From assembly GCA_028278005.1 (NCBI GenBank), contig JANQFD010000093.1, positions 1 to 13,933 on the forward strand: DNA of 13,933 nucleotides, written 5' to 3'. The translations under genes were made by a program, and so were the position numbers. Of the stretch, positions 7,025 through 13,284 are shown in pieces. Under the pieces are notes generated by a model. That model had not been told where the DNA came from. It made no database searches and saw nothing but the letters and a program-made list of their open reading frames with translations. The DNA comes from Chlorobium sp. (GTDB lineage Bacteria; Bacteroidota; Chlorobiia; Chlorobiales; Chlorobiaceae). The stretch's first letter is position 1, and every line of letters begins with the position of its first letter.

Positions 7025-8356
7025 TCATGCCTCCTCGGTAGCAAGAGTTTTTTCTTCCCTCCGGGCCTTCGCCATACCTATTACCATTGATGTGGTTATG
7101 ATCACTCCCGCTGTACCCAAAGCGGCAACAAGTGCCCAGAAGCTGACAAAATTCAGTACGGAGTCCATTGAAGCCTCAAGAGGCTCTATAAATCCAAGGT
7201 CGACCAGATATCCAGGGATCTTCGCCCCCCGGCTAACCGCAACAATCAGCATAACAGCAGCCATTACGAGCTTGATGGCATAATCCTTGACATATGTTGT
7301 GCCAAGAGCACCCAATTGAACTCCTATAAGCGACGTTGAGAGAATAAGCAGCGTTAGCCGTATATCAATAAGCCCGCTCAATCCCCACTGGATAGAACCC
7401 CATGTACCCATCACGAATGCAATGAGCAGTTCCGTTGCACTTGCCACCATTGCCGATGCTCCTACAACATAAATCATACCGGGAACCCCGATAAAACCAC
7501 CGACGGCAATCGTTGCTGCCAGCATGCCCGTGGCAAATCCAAGAGGCAGCGTCACCCAGGCGGAGATCCTTACGCCGGCAGTCTTGAAATGCATCATCGG
7601 CGGAATGTTAAGCTGCTGCAGTTTCAGTGCAAGTGCAGAGGTGTTGTCATCAGCATCGTGTTTTGCCAGTCTGATGGCATCACGAAGCACATATCCACCG
7701 ACAATGACGAGCACGACCACGAACACAAGACTCACATAAAGATTGGAACCGGCATTACCCCATGCGTTCAGTATTGCTTTCTGGACCATCACCCCTACCT
7801 GTACCCCGAAAATAGCTGAAGCAGCCATCACAAGCCCCAGCTTTATATCAACTTGGCCGTATTTGTACCTTTTGTATGTTCCAACAAGCGCCTTGGGAAA
7901 TTTATGGCACATGTTGCTTGCAACTGCTATGGCCCCGGGCACGCCCAAAGACATCATTGAAGGTGTGAGCACAAACGCCCCCCCTGAACCGATGAAGCCG
8001 CTAAGCATACCACCGACCAGCCCGACAACCATAAGTGTAATAAATTTGGACATCGACAGATCAAGAAACATCACTTCCACTTCACTTGCATAGATCCCGT
8101 CCTCTTTTTCCTGCAGTGTAACCATAACTTTTTGCTGTAAAGAGATCTTCCCGGCATCGACATCTTCCCCCAGCATCAGCGCTTGCGGCACATCGGAGTC
8201 TGATGCCTGAAAAACAGCTGTTCCTGCAACGCTGTCCACCTCGAGAAAAACACCTTTCGTGAAGTTTTTTGAAGGACCACTCCCCCCGGCAAAAACTGCT
8301 GTTGAAAGGGATAACAGCATAAACAAAGTCAGTACAAGAGCAGAAAAAATCCTCAT
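7025..8356 (-). CDS. TSUP (TauE/SafE) family permease with signal peptide and N-terminal extracytoplasmic domain
   Basis: A 443-residue membrane protein. Residues 1-23 look like a signal peptide (MRIFSALVLTLF onward, cleavage after VFA). Residues 24-100 form a glycine- and valine-rich, probably beta-type domain. From about residue 104 two TSUP repeats follow: the first contains GGMLSGFIGSGGAF, the second GFATGMLAATIAVGGFIGVPG, and about eight hydrophobic segments are visible. TSUP proteins are proposed to carry sulfite, sulfate, sulfoacetate and related anions. Placement between dsr and sat-aprBA suggests export of sulfite or sulfate made in the cytoplasm, but the substrate is not shown by sequence. 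I chose the ATG at 8356 because AGAGGAG precedes it at proper spacing and it starts the signal peptide; the ATG at 8380 would add eight residues. The gene is closely coupled to usp downstream. The N-terminal domain is not part of minimal TSUP proteins. Confidence 0.9.
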   Translation of the reverse strand: MRIFSALVLTLFMLLSLSTAVFAGGSGPSKNFTKGVFLEVDSVAGTAVFQASDSDVPQALMLGEDVDAGKISLQQKVMVTLQEKEDGIYASEVEVMFLDLSMSKFITLMVVGLVGGMLSGFIGSGGAFVLTPSMMSLGVPGAIAVASNMCHKFPKALVGTYKRYKYGQVDIKLGLVMAASAIFGVQVGVMVQKAILNAWGNAGSNLYVSLVFVVVLVIVGGYVLRDAIRLAKHDADDNTSALALKLQQLNIPPMMHFKTAGVRISAWVTLPLGFATGMLAATIAVGGFIGVPGMIYVVGASAMVASATELLIAFVMGTWGSIQWGLSGLIDIRLTLLILSTSLIGVQLGALGTTYVKDYAIKLVMAAVMLIVAVSRGAKIPGYLVDLGFIEPLEASMDSVLNFVSFWALVAALGTAGVIITTSMVIGMAKARREEKTLATEEA

Positions 8357-8404
8357 TACGTGAACTCCTCTTTTGATCATTTCGAATGCAGAAATATCTT
8401 GATA

Positions 8405-8656
8405 TTATTTCTTTTTTGTCACCTTTGCTTCAAGTCCGAGGACACTCAGGAGATTACTGCCAAATGCACCATGAATAAGTGAAAACCAGAAAGCGGTAAC
8501 TATCGGGTAAACAACATAGTATCCCCCTCTGGTAAAGTTGTCGGTGACCCATTCTTCATGAGTGAACAGTACTATGTACGATGCAAGTGAAACTGCACCG
8601 AACAGTATTGTCTGCAGATAGGGCTTCTTTTTTGTAGCGCTTGTACTTGCCATCAT
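8405..8656 (-). CDS. Small two-helix membrane protein, unknown function
   Basis: An 83-residue protein that I cannot assign to a named family. Two hydrophobic segments are visible: TILFGAVSLASYIVLFTH (about 16-33) and a second at about 47-63 (YYVVYPIVTAFWFSLIH). They are joined by a short polar loop with EEWVTDNFTRGG. Both termini are lysine-rich, which by the positive-inside rule places them in the cytoplasm. The start may be either ATG at 8656 or 8653; neither has a clear ribosome binding site. It lies 48 bases before the TSUP gene and reads in the same direction, so it is probably co-transcribed and may be an accessory subunit. I have a weak memory of similar small proteins beside TSUP genes in sulfate reducers, which needs a search. 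It is likely a real gene, because the composition is that of a clean membrane protein. Confidence 0.75.
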   Translation of the reverse strand: MMASTSATKKKPYLQTILFGAVSLASYIVLFTHEEWVTDNFTRGGYYVVYPIVTAFWFSLIHGAFGSNLLSVLGLEAKVTKKK

Positions 8657-8683
8657 GTAATTGGTTTAATCATGCGTGCCTTC

Positions 8684-8730
8684 ACTGTCAAAGCAGACAG
8701 TAAAACTTTATTCTGGCACACTCTCGCCAG
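8684..8730 (-). promoter_or_regulatory. Two small hairpins in the leader of the small membrane protein gene
   Basis: In the 167-base gap after dsrW, ACTGTC/GACAGT (8684-8689 with 8696-8701) and CTGGC/GCCAG (8713-8717 with 8726-8730) form consecutive perfect stems of 6 and 5 bp. No T-run follows on the minus strand, so they are not intrinsic terminators. They may belong to a folded 5' leader or be operators. I see no other gene in this gap. Confidence 0.3.
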
Positions 8731-8823
8731 CCGGATAAAAAAGCACGGAAATATAGTTTTTTTTCAGAAAGACGGGAAACGTTTTCAACCATCAAGCCAA
8801 ACAGATCACAAACTCCTCGCTGC

Positions 8824-10179
8824 TCAGGGTTTAAAAAGCTTTTTATACATGGCACGGGTTTTTGTGTCAGCGGTTGTCACTGTAATATTTTCGGGAATTG
8901 TCTTGTAATTACGCCTGAATTTTTCAGCACATGCCGGTGAAGAAAAATAGATCTCATCAATAAAATCAAGATCTACTCTCTCATCCGCCCCGATAGCTCC
9001 TTCAAAGAAAACCTGGAGAAATGTCACGCTGTTGCTCAGTGCCGTCAGCTCGTTGACGAGCATCTCATTGCAGAAGCCTGAACCTGGAATAACTATGTTC
9101 TCACCGGTAATCCCCAGTGCCGCCATTTCCCTGACGATATCTTCAGGCGTAACTGCATCAAGACAGAGATCCGGAAGAACTCCATGTTTCAGGATCTCCG
9201 CAGAGGCCGCTATACCGGCGGTACAGAACGTGGCATCGACAAGATCGTGGATATCGATACCGTTTTCCTGCAGATAGCTAAAAAAAGAACGTACAGCTGA
9301 TGTATCGCAGAAAAGAAGCATCATCTCCGCAAACGTGTCCTCAATCTTCGTACAGATATTTTCTCCGTCGTCCTCTCGCAGCTCATTGCAGGGATAACGG
9401 ACAATAACGTACTGCTCTTTTTCGTACCTGTCTCCTCTATCCCCGGCTATCAACACCCTTTTCTTTTTTCCGAACCAGTAATCCTCGATGAATTCGGTAA
9501 TGTTTTCGCCCAGAACAAGCAAAGCAGGTGATACGACCTTTTTGTCCCTGTTTTTCAACTCTCCAAGTGTCCCTGTGAATACTTTCTGATTATACCGTGT
9601 TGCATTCTGAACAATTGCCACTTTGGTTGTTTCTTCCTTTCCTTTTTTTATCAGGGCCCTTGACACCTCGCTTGCCGATGATGCCACCATGTAGTAGACG
9701 ATCGTATCTGCATCCGGAACATGTATCTTTTCCAAGGGGTGGCCCGTACAGAATGCCACTGAAGAAGATACATGCCGTATGGTAAGAGGTATCTCGGTAT
9801 AGGCACTTGCTCCTTGAGCCGCGGTAATCCCGGGTATTATTTCATACTCGATACCATGCTTCCTCAGAAAGGCTATTTCCTCCCCACCTCTGCCGAACAC
9901 ATAGGGGTCGCCTCCTTTTAAACGGGCGACTTTCCTGCCTTGTTTTGCATGACGCACAATTTCTTCGTTGATCGCGTCCTGTTCGAAATGATGTTTATCC
10001 TTTCTTTTACCGGTATAGATTTTCAATGCATCAAACTGCCCGACCAGCTCGGCGCTTACAAGATTGTCATAGAGTATCACGTCCACCTCATGCAACACCC
10101 TTTCCGCCTTGACCGTCAGCAGCTCAGGATCACCGGGACCCGCTCCGATAATATAGACGTATCCTTTTTTCTCGCTCAT
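8824..10179 (-). CDS. dsrW: DsrW: uroporphyrinogen-III C-methyltransferase fused to a HemD-like (uroporphyrinogen-III synthase) domain
   Basis: A 451-residue cytoplasmic enzyme. The first ~235 residues are an SAM-dependent uroporphyrinogen-III methyltransferase, which makes precorrin-2 for siroheme. Motifs are IGAGPGDPELLTVKA (11-25), GGDPYVFGRGGEE (89-101) and EIIPGITAAQGASAYTEIP (113-131). The remaining ~210 residues resemble HemD, with FCDTSAVRSFFSYL and IYFSSPACAEKF as candidate strand-helix elements, but they are diverged and I cannot confirm that they are catalytic. In green sulfur bacteria this gene next to dsrV is called dsrW and is thought to supply siroheme to DsrAB. The ATG at 10179 (MSEKKGYVYIIG) is chosen because the family begins there; an upstream in-frame start at 10236 adds 19 unrelated residues. 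No Shine-Dalgarno is visible. A 181-base gap separates it from dsrV. Confidence 0.9.
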   Translation of the reverse strand: MSEKKGYVYIIGAGPGDPELLTVKAERVLHEVDVILYDNLVSAELVGQFDALKIYTGKRKDKHHFEQDAINEEIVRHAKQGRKVARLKGGDPYVFGRGGEEIAFLRKHGIEYEIIPGITAAQGASAYTEIPLTIRHVSSSVAFCTGHPLEKIHVPDADTIVYYMVASSASEVSRALIKKGKEETTKVAIVQNATRYNQKVFTGTLGELKNRDKKVVSPALLVLGENITEFIEDYWFGKKKRVLIAGDRGDRYEKEQYVIVRYPCNELREDDGENICTKIEDTFAEMMLLFCDTSAVRSFFSYLQENGIDIHDLVDATFCTAGIAASAEILKHGVLPDLCLDAVTPEDIVREMAALGITGENIVIPGSGFCNEMLVNELTALSNSVTFLQVFFEGAIGADERVDLDFIDEIYFSSPACAEKFRRNYKTIPENITVTTADTKTRAMYKKLFKP

Positions 10180-10191
10180 AGTTATTGATTC

Positions 10192-10212
10192 GTGAATGGT
10201 GAATAGTGAAGA
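10192..10212. repeat. Three tandem imperfect heptamers in the dsrV-dsrW gap
   Basis: GTGAATG, GTGAATA and GTGAAGA follow one another without spacing, 12 bases upstream of the dsrW start. The rest of the 181-base gap (10180-10360) holds a weak hairpin at 10280-10304 (CGAAA/TTTCG stem) and no coding sequence that I would defend. The heptamers may be simple-sequence drift. Confidence 0.4.
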
Positions 10213-10360
10213 AAGGAGTAGCTCGCTTTTGCTCACAGGAGTACGGAGGGTGTCAGGCGCTAAATTTCCGGCTTCTCAAAGGACGAAAGATTTTTCGTTT
10301 TCCTGTCATTTGCTTCACTTAACACGTAGCACATTTCAAAAACCGGTCTCCCCAACCTCC

Positions 10361-10807
10361 TTACTCCTTCTTCTTCAGCATCTGCCGCAACCTGTTTCTC
10401 AAAGCCACTGTCTTTTTGACATTTTGTCCATTTGACGAAACGGCAATAGTCATTTCTCCTTCTTTAATGATCGCCGGAGAAATGAAATCTGAAAGTTCCC
10501 GGTTATCGACAACATTGACCATGAGACCACGCGCTGCGGCATCACGCTTTATTCTTCGATTAACTTCGATATTGTCGGTCGCAGCATAGACAAGGAAAAA
10601 ACCGTCAAGATCCTTTTCTTCGTATTCCTTGTAAACCAGTTCGAATCCCTTTTTTTTAAGATCGTCGTGGATCTCCGGGGCGATCACGGTAATATTGCCG
10701 GTGTAGAGTTCAACTGTCTGAATCTTATGCATAGCGATGTTGCCGCCGCCGACAAAAAGAATTTTTTTATCGTCTATCCTGACATTCAAAGGCAAAAAAA
10801 CTTTCAT
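10361..10807 (-). CDS. dsrV: DsrV: precorrin-2 dehydrogenase (siroheme synthase N-terminal domain)
   Basis: A 148-residue NAD-dependent enzyme that oxidises precorrin-2 to sirohydrochlorin on the way to siroheme. It matches the N-terminal domain of CysG/Met8p: Rossmann GGGNIAMHK (20-28, family GGGxVAxRK), VYAATDNIEVN (73-83) and NVVDNRELSDFISPA (98-112). The last contains D101, at the place of the catalytic aspartate of Met8p and CysG. SSNGQNVKKTVALRNRLRQ follows near the end. It stops there and lacks the C-terminal dimerisation and helical part seen in full siroheme synthases, so a separate chelatase may be needed. In green sulfur bacteria this gene next to dsrW is named dsrV. No good ribosome binding site precedes the ATG at 10807. 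A terminator-like hairpin ends just 20-odd bases upstream, so expression probably depends on read-through. Confidence 0.93.
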   Translation of the reverse strand: MKVFLPLNVRIDDKKILFVGGGNIAMHKIQTVELYTGNITVIAPEIHDDLKKKGFELVYKEYEEKDLDGFFLVYAATDNIEVNRRIKRDAAARGLMVNVVDNRELSDFISPAIIKEGEMTIAVSSNGQNVKKTVALRNRLRQMLKKKE

Positions 10808-10827
10808 AGGTATTTTTTTTAGACAAC

Positions 10828-10864
10828 AGAAAAAAGCCCGGTCAACAGTACGGGCTTTTTCTGT
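10828..10864 (-). terminator. Strong bidirectional terminator-like hairpin between dsrP and dsrV (possible attenuator)
   Basis: AAAAAGCCCG (10831-10840) and CGGGCTTTTT (10851-10860) form a perfect 10-bp stem with a 10-base loop. ACAG/CTGT extend it past one bulged base. On the minus strand the stem ends in CGGGCTTTTTTCTGT. Only about 20 bases separate it from the dsrV start codon, leaving no room for a promoter between. It either ends the dsrMKJOP transcript or acts as an attenuator controlling dsrVW. Confidence 0.85.
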
Positions 10865-10911
10865 AACAGCAGGCAGAGCTACTGCATGCTTTCTATAATG
10901 TATTGTACTTC

Positions 10912-10920
10912 ATTATACCA
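10912..10920 (-). promoter_or_regulatory. Candidate extended -10 promoter for dsrV
   Basis: On the minus strand TGGTATAAT (TGN followed by a perfect TATAAT, 10912-10917) lies 40 bases past the dsrP stop. No convincing -35 box is seen, as expected for an extended -10 promoter. A transcript from about 10905 would run through the hairpin at 10828-10864 before reaching dsrV. Confidence 0.4.
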
Positions 10921-10934
10921 GTAACACAATCCAC

Positions 10935-10948
10935 GCCTCTTTTGAGGC
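10935..10948 (-). repeat. Small hairpin just after dsrP
   Basis: GCCTC and GAGGC form a perfect 5-bp stem with a 4-base loop, 12 bases downstream of the dsrP stop. No T-run follows. It may protect the 3' end of the dsrKJOP mRNA. The 152-base dsrP-dsrV gap otherwise holds the promoter candidate and terminator listed separately. Confidence 0.35.
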
Positions 10949-10959
10949 ACTCAAACAGA

Positions 10960-12123
10960 TCAGGCTTTCAACTGATCCTGCATTTTCACCGCAACCGCAA
11001 TTTTCAGCAGCACCGTCAGTATCAGTATGCCGATAGACCAGACCCCTATGGTGATGAGTATCTCGTTGATATTCGGCATGTAACCGACAATCTTTTCAAG
11101 CGGAGTAGGAACAAAACCGCCGATAATGAGACCGACGCCCTTGTCTATCCATATGGAACTGACAATACCGATACATGCGGCAATCAGCCATGGCATTGAC
11201 GTTCTCAGCTTCGGAATCAGCAGCACGAGCACAGACCCGAGGCCGACAATCATCGAAAGCCACATCCAGGGAACTAGCTGACCTTCACCATGAAGCCCGA
11301 AAAACAGGTACTGCAGACCATGCATATGACCAGGAATGTTGCTGTAAAAAGCCGTGAAAAACTCCATCCCCAGGAGGAAGAAATTCAGTATCGCCGCATA
11401 GGTCATGATAACCGAGAGCTTGTTGATCGCCTCTTTGCCGGCATCGAAACCGGCTGTTTTCTTGAGGATGTATGACACAAGAATCAGAATTGCCGGGCCC
11501 GCAGCAAAAGCCGAAGCAAGAAAACGGGGAGCGAGAACAGCCGTCAGCCACAAGTGTCTGCCTGGAAGGCCGGCATAGAGAAACGCGGTAACAGTATGAA
11601 TACTGAACGCCCAGGGAATAGAAAGAAAGATCACGGGTTTGACCCATTTCGGTGGCGGCACGCCTTTTCTCTCCGCGCCAAGAACCGTCCATCCGCTGAC
11701 AATATTCAACAGAAGATATCCGTTGAGAACAGTGGCATCCCAGAACAGCATTGAATTCGGTGTCGGATAAAGCATAACGTTGAGAATCCTGTCTGGACGG
11801 CCTACATCGACAACAATAAACAGGATACACATGATCGTTGCCGCAATCGCAAGAAACTCGCCGATGATCACAATCTTGCCGAATGCCTTGTAATCGTGCA
11901 GATAGTAGGGCAGTACCACCATCACGGCAGATGCCGCAACACCAACAAGAAACGTGAATTGTGCGATGTATACGCCCCAGCTGACATCCCTGCCCATTCC
12001 CGTGAGGGTAAGACCTGTGGTCAGCTGATTCAGGTAGGAATAGACACCTGCCGAAATAATGACAAGGAGGAGCACGATCCAGCCCCAGTAACGCCGATCT
12101 CCTGTAAGTGCTTTCTCGATCAT
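10960..12123 (-). CDS. dsrP: DsrP, NrfD/PsrC-type integral membrane quinone subunit of DsrMKJOP
   Basis: A 387-residue polytopic membrane protein of the NrfD/PsrC family with about ten hydrophobic segments, starting with WGWIVLLLVIISAGVYSYL near the N-terminus. NrfD-type features include VSWGVYIAQFTFLVGVAASA, DVGRPDRI in the third segment region and SIPWAFSIHTVTAFLYAG. In the DsrMKJOP complex DsrP exchanges electrons with the quinone pool and works with the periplasmic subunits DsrJ and DsrO. Its gene follows dsrO by 10 bases, matching the J-O-P order, with no clear Shine-Dalgarno before the ATG at 12123, so coupling to dsrO is likely. Downstream is a short hairpin and then a strong terminator-like structure, so dsrP probably ends the main dsr transcript. 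Confidence 0.96.
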   Translation of the reverse strand: MIEKALTGDRRYWGWIVLLLVIISAGVYSYLNQLTTGLTLTGMGRDVSWGVYIAQFTFLVGVAASAVMVVLPYYLHDYKAFGKIVIIGEFLAIAATIMCILFIVVDVGRPDRILNVMLYPTPNSMLFWDATVLNGYLLLNIVSGWTVLGAERKGVPPPKWVKPVIFLSIPWAFSIHTVTAFLYAGLPGRHLWLTAVLAPRFLASAFAAGPAILILVSYILKKTAGFDAGKEAINKLSVIMTYAAILNFFLLGMEFFTAFYSNIPGHMHGLQYLFFGLHGEGQLVPWMWLSMIVGLGSVLVLLIPKLRTSMPWLIAACIGIVSSIWIDKGVGLIIGGFVPTPLEKIVGYMPNINEILITIGVWSIGILILTVLLKIAVAVKMQDQLKA

Positions 12124-12133
12124 AAGGAATGCA

Positions 12134-12910
12134 TTATATAATGTAGAACACGGATGGTCTGGTTCCCAGCTCAGACTTCCGTTGCAACGTATGGTTGTTT
12201 TTAAGCAGGTCTCTTACTTCTGAATGGGGATCGTTCAGATCCCCGAATGTCAATGCGCCTTCTGGGCACTCTGCGACACAAGCCGGCTTCAGTCCCTGCG
12301 AAAGACGCTCTGAACAGAAATTACATTTTTCAACAACACCTCTCTCCCTGGTAGGATAGGCCTGGTTGATTTTATCGATTGCCGGTCTTGGATCTCTCCA
12401 GTTGAAGCTCCTGGCGCCGTATGGACAAGCCGCCATACAGAAACGGCAGCCGATGCACCGGTGGTAATCCATCGTAACGATCCCGTCCCAGCCTCGCTTG
12501 AAGGTCGCTTTGGTCGGGCACGCGCGAACGCAGGGAGGCTTGTCGCAGTGATTACATAACGCAAGGTAAGACCGGTTTTTTGTCTCCTCGCTGAGGAACT
12601 GCTCACTTTCGCCCGGAAACACATTCTTGTAAGGGTCTTTCCAGATCCACTTTATCTCGTCCTTGCTGTTATCGAACTGCGGAACATTGTGCACCTCGTG
12701 ACAGGCATCGATACATTTGGTACACCCTTCCTTGCACTTACGAGTATCTATGACCATTCCCAAGCGGGTTCCTTTGGCCTCATCCTCATGCTCCGTCGAT
12801 GCAAGAACCGTTTCGAACGATGATTTGTGAAATATCCCGGAGGCAACTCCAAGGCCGGCAAGTACCCCTAAACCGGTTTTCCTGATAAACTCTCTTCTGT
12901 TCTCGTTCAT
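12134..12910 (-). CDS. dsrO: DsrO, Tat-exported periplasmic iron-sulfur subunit of DsrMKJOP
   Basis: A 258-residue ferredoxin-like protein carrying a twin-arginine signal near the start (RREFIRK at 5-11, then the hydrophobic GLGVLAGLGVASGIF). This implies folding with its clusters in the cytoplasm and export by Tat. Four [4Fe-4S] motifs are visible: C59-x3-C63-x2-C66-x3-C70, C119-x2-C122-x4-C127-x3-C131, C152-x2-C155-x2-C158-x3-C162 and C196-x2-C199-x11-C211-x3-C215. The family is that of NrfC/PsrB/HybA-type subunits. It relays electrons between DsrJ and the membrane subunit DsrP on the periplasmic side. I use the ATG at 12910; a GTG directly before it would add one residue. The gene starts 11 bases after dsrJ and ends 10 bases before dsrP, consistent with one operon. 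Confidence 0.96.
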   Translation of the reverse strand: MNENRREFIRKTGLGVLAGLGVASGIFHKSSFETVLASTEHEDEAKGTRLGMVIDTRKCKEGCTKCIDACHEVHNVPQFDNSKDEIKWIWKDPYKNVFPGESEQFLSEETKNRSYLALCNHCDKPPCVRACPTKATFKRGWDGIVTMDYHRCIGCRFCMAACPYGARSFNWRDPRPAIDKINQAYPTRERGVVEKCNFCSERLSQGLKPACVAECPEGALTFGDLNDPHSEVRDLLKNNHTLQRKSELGTRPSVFYII

Positions 12911-12921
12911 CACTCTGTTTT

Positions 12922-13284
12922 CTACATTTCTTGATGGCAGCCGAAGCAGTTGGGTCTAGCGCTTGCATATGAGTGACAGTTAACACAAAAACCCCTGCTG
13001 CCATGACACTCAAAGCATGTTTTCAGGCTTTTTTCGAATTCTCTGCCATCAGGAGTCACATGGATGCGATCACCCTTACGCACAGATGATTTACGCCAGT
13101 CGTCCAGGACAAGCATGTGATTTTCACGCATGTACTCCCTTGATTCGATACAGTGCTCGCTTGAACTTTTTGCAACCGGTGTCCTTATTTTTTTTGCTTC
13201 TCCCTCCTGCCAGAATGCATAGGTTACCACAAAGAAAAACAGGGCTAACCCGCCAAAGATAAGTATTTGCTCCTTAATCTTCAT
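12922..13284 (-). CDS. dsrJ: DsrJ, periplasmic triheme cytochrome c of DsrMKJOP
   Basis: A 120-residue cytochrome with one N-terminal membrane anchor or uncleaved signal (ILIFGGLALFFFVVTYAFW). Three CxxCH heme sites are packed at the C-terminus: C90-H94, C100-H104 and C113-H117. C45, in SEHCIESREYM, fits the cysteine that in Allochromatium DsrJ is a distal ligand of one heme and is proposed to take part in sulfur chemistry. DsrJ faces the periplasm and works with DsrO and DsrP. I chose the ATG at 13284, preceded by AGGAGG at short spacing; an in-frame ATG at 13296 would add four residues. Either start overlaps the end of dsrK (11 or 23 bases), so translation is coupled to dsrK. Confidence 0.95.
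   Translation of the reverse strand: MKIKEQILIFGGLALFFFVVTYAFWQEGEAKKIRTPVAKSSSEHCIESREYMRENHMLVLDDWRKSSVRKGDRIHVTPDGREFEKSLKTCFECHGSRGFCVNCHSYASARPNCFGCHQEM

Noticed and set aside
10180..10236. N-terminal extension of DsrW from an upstream in-frame start
   Set aside because: The 19 added residues are unlike the family, and the methyltransferase domain begins right after the ATG at 10179. The extension lies in the heptamer-repeat gap.
10258..10332. A 24-codon minus-strand frame after dsrV, with AAGGAGG at the dsrV stop
   Set aside because: The Shine-Dalgarno-like sequence is too far from the ATG, and the short peptide has no features. Not supportable as a gene.
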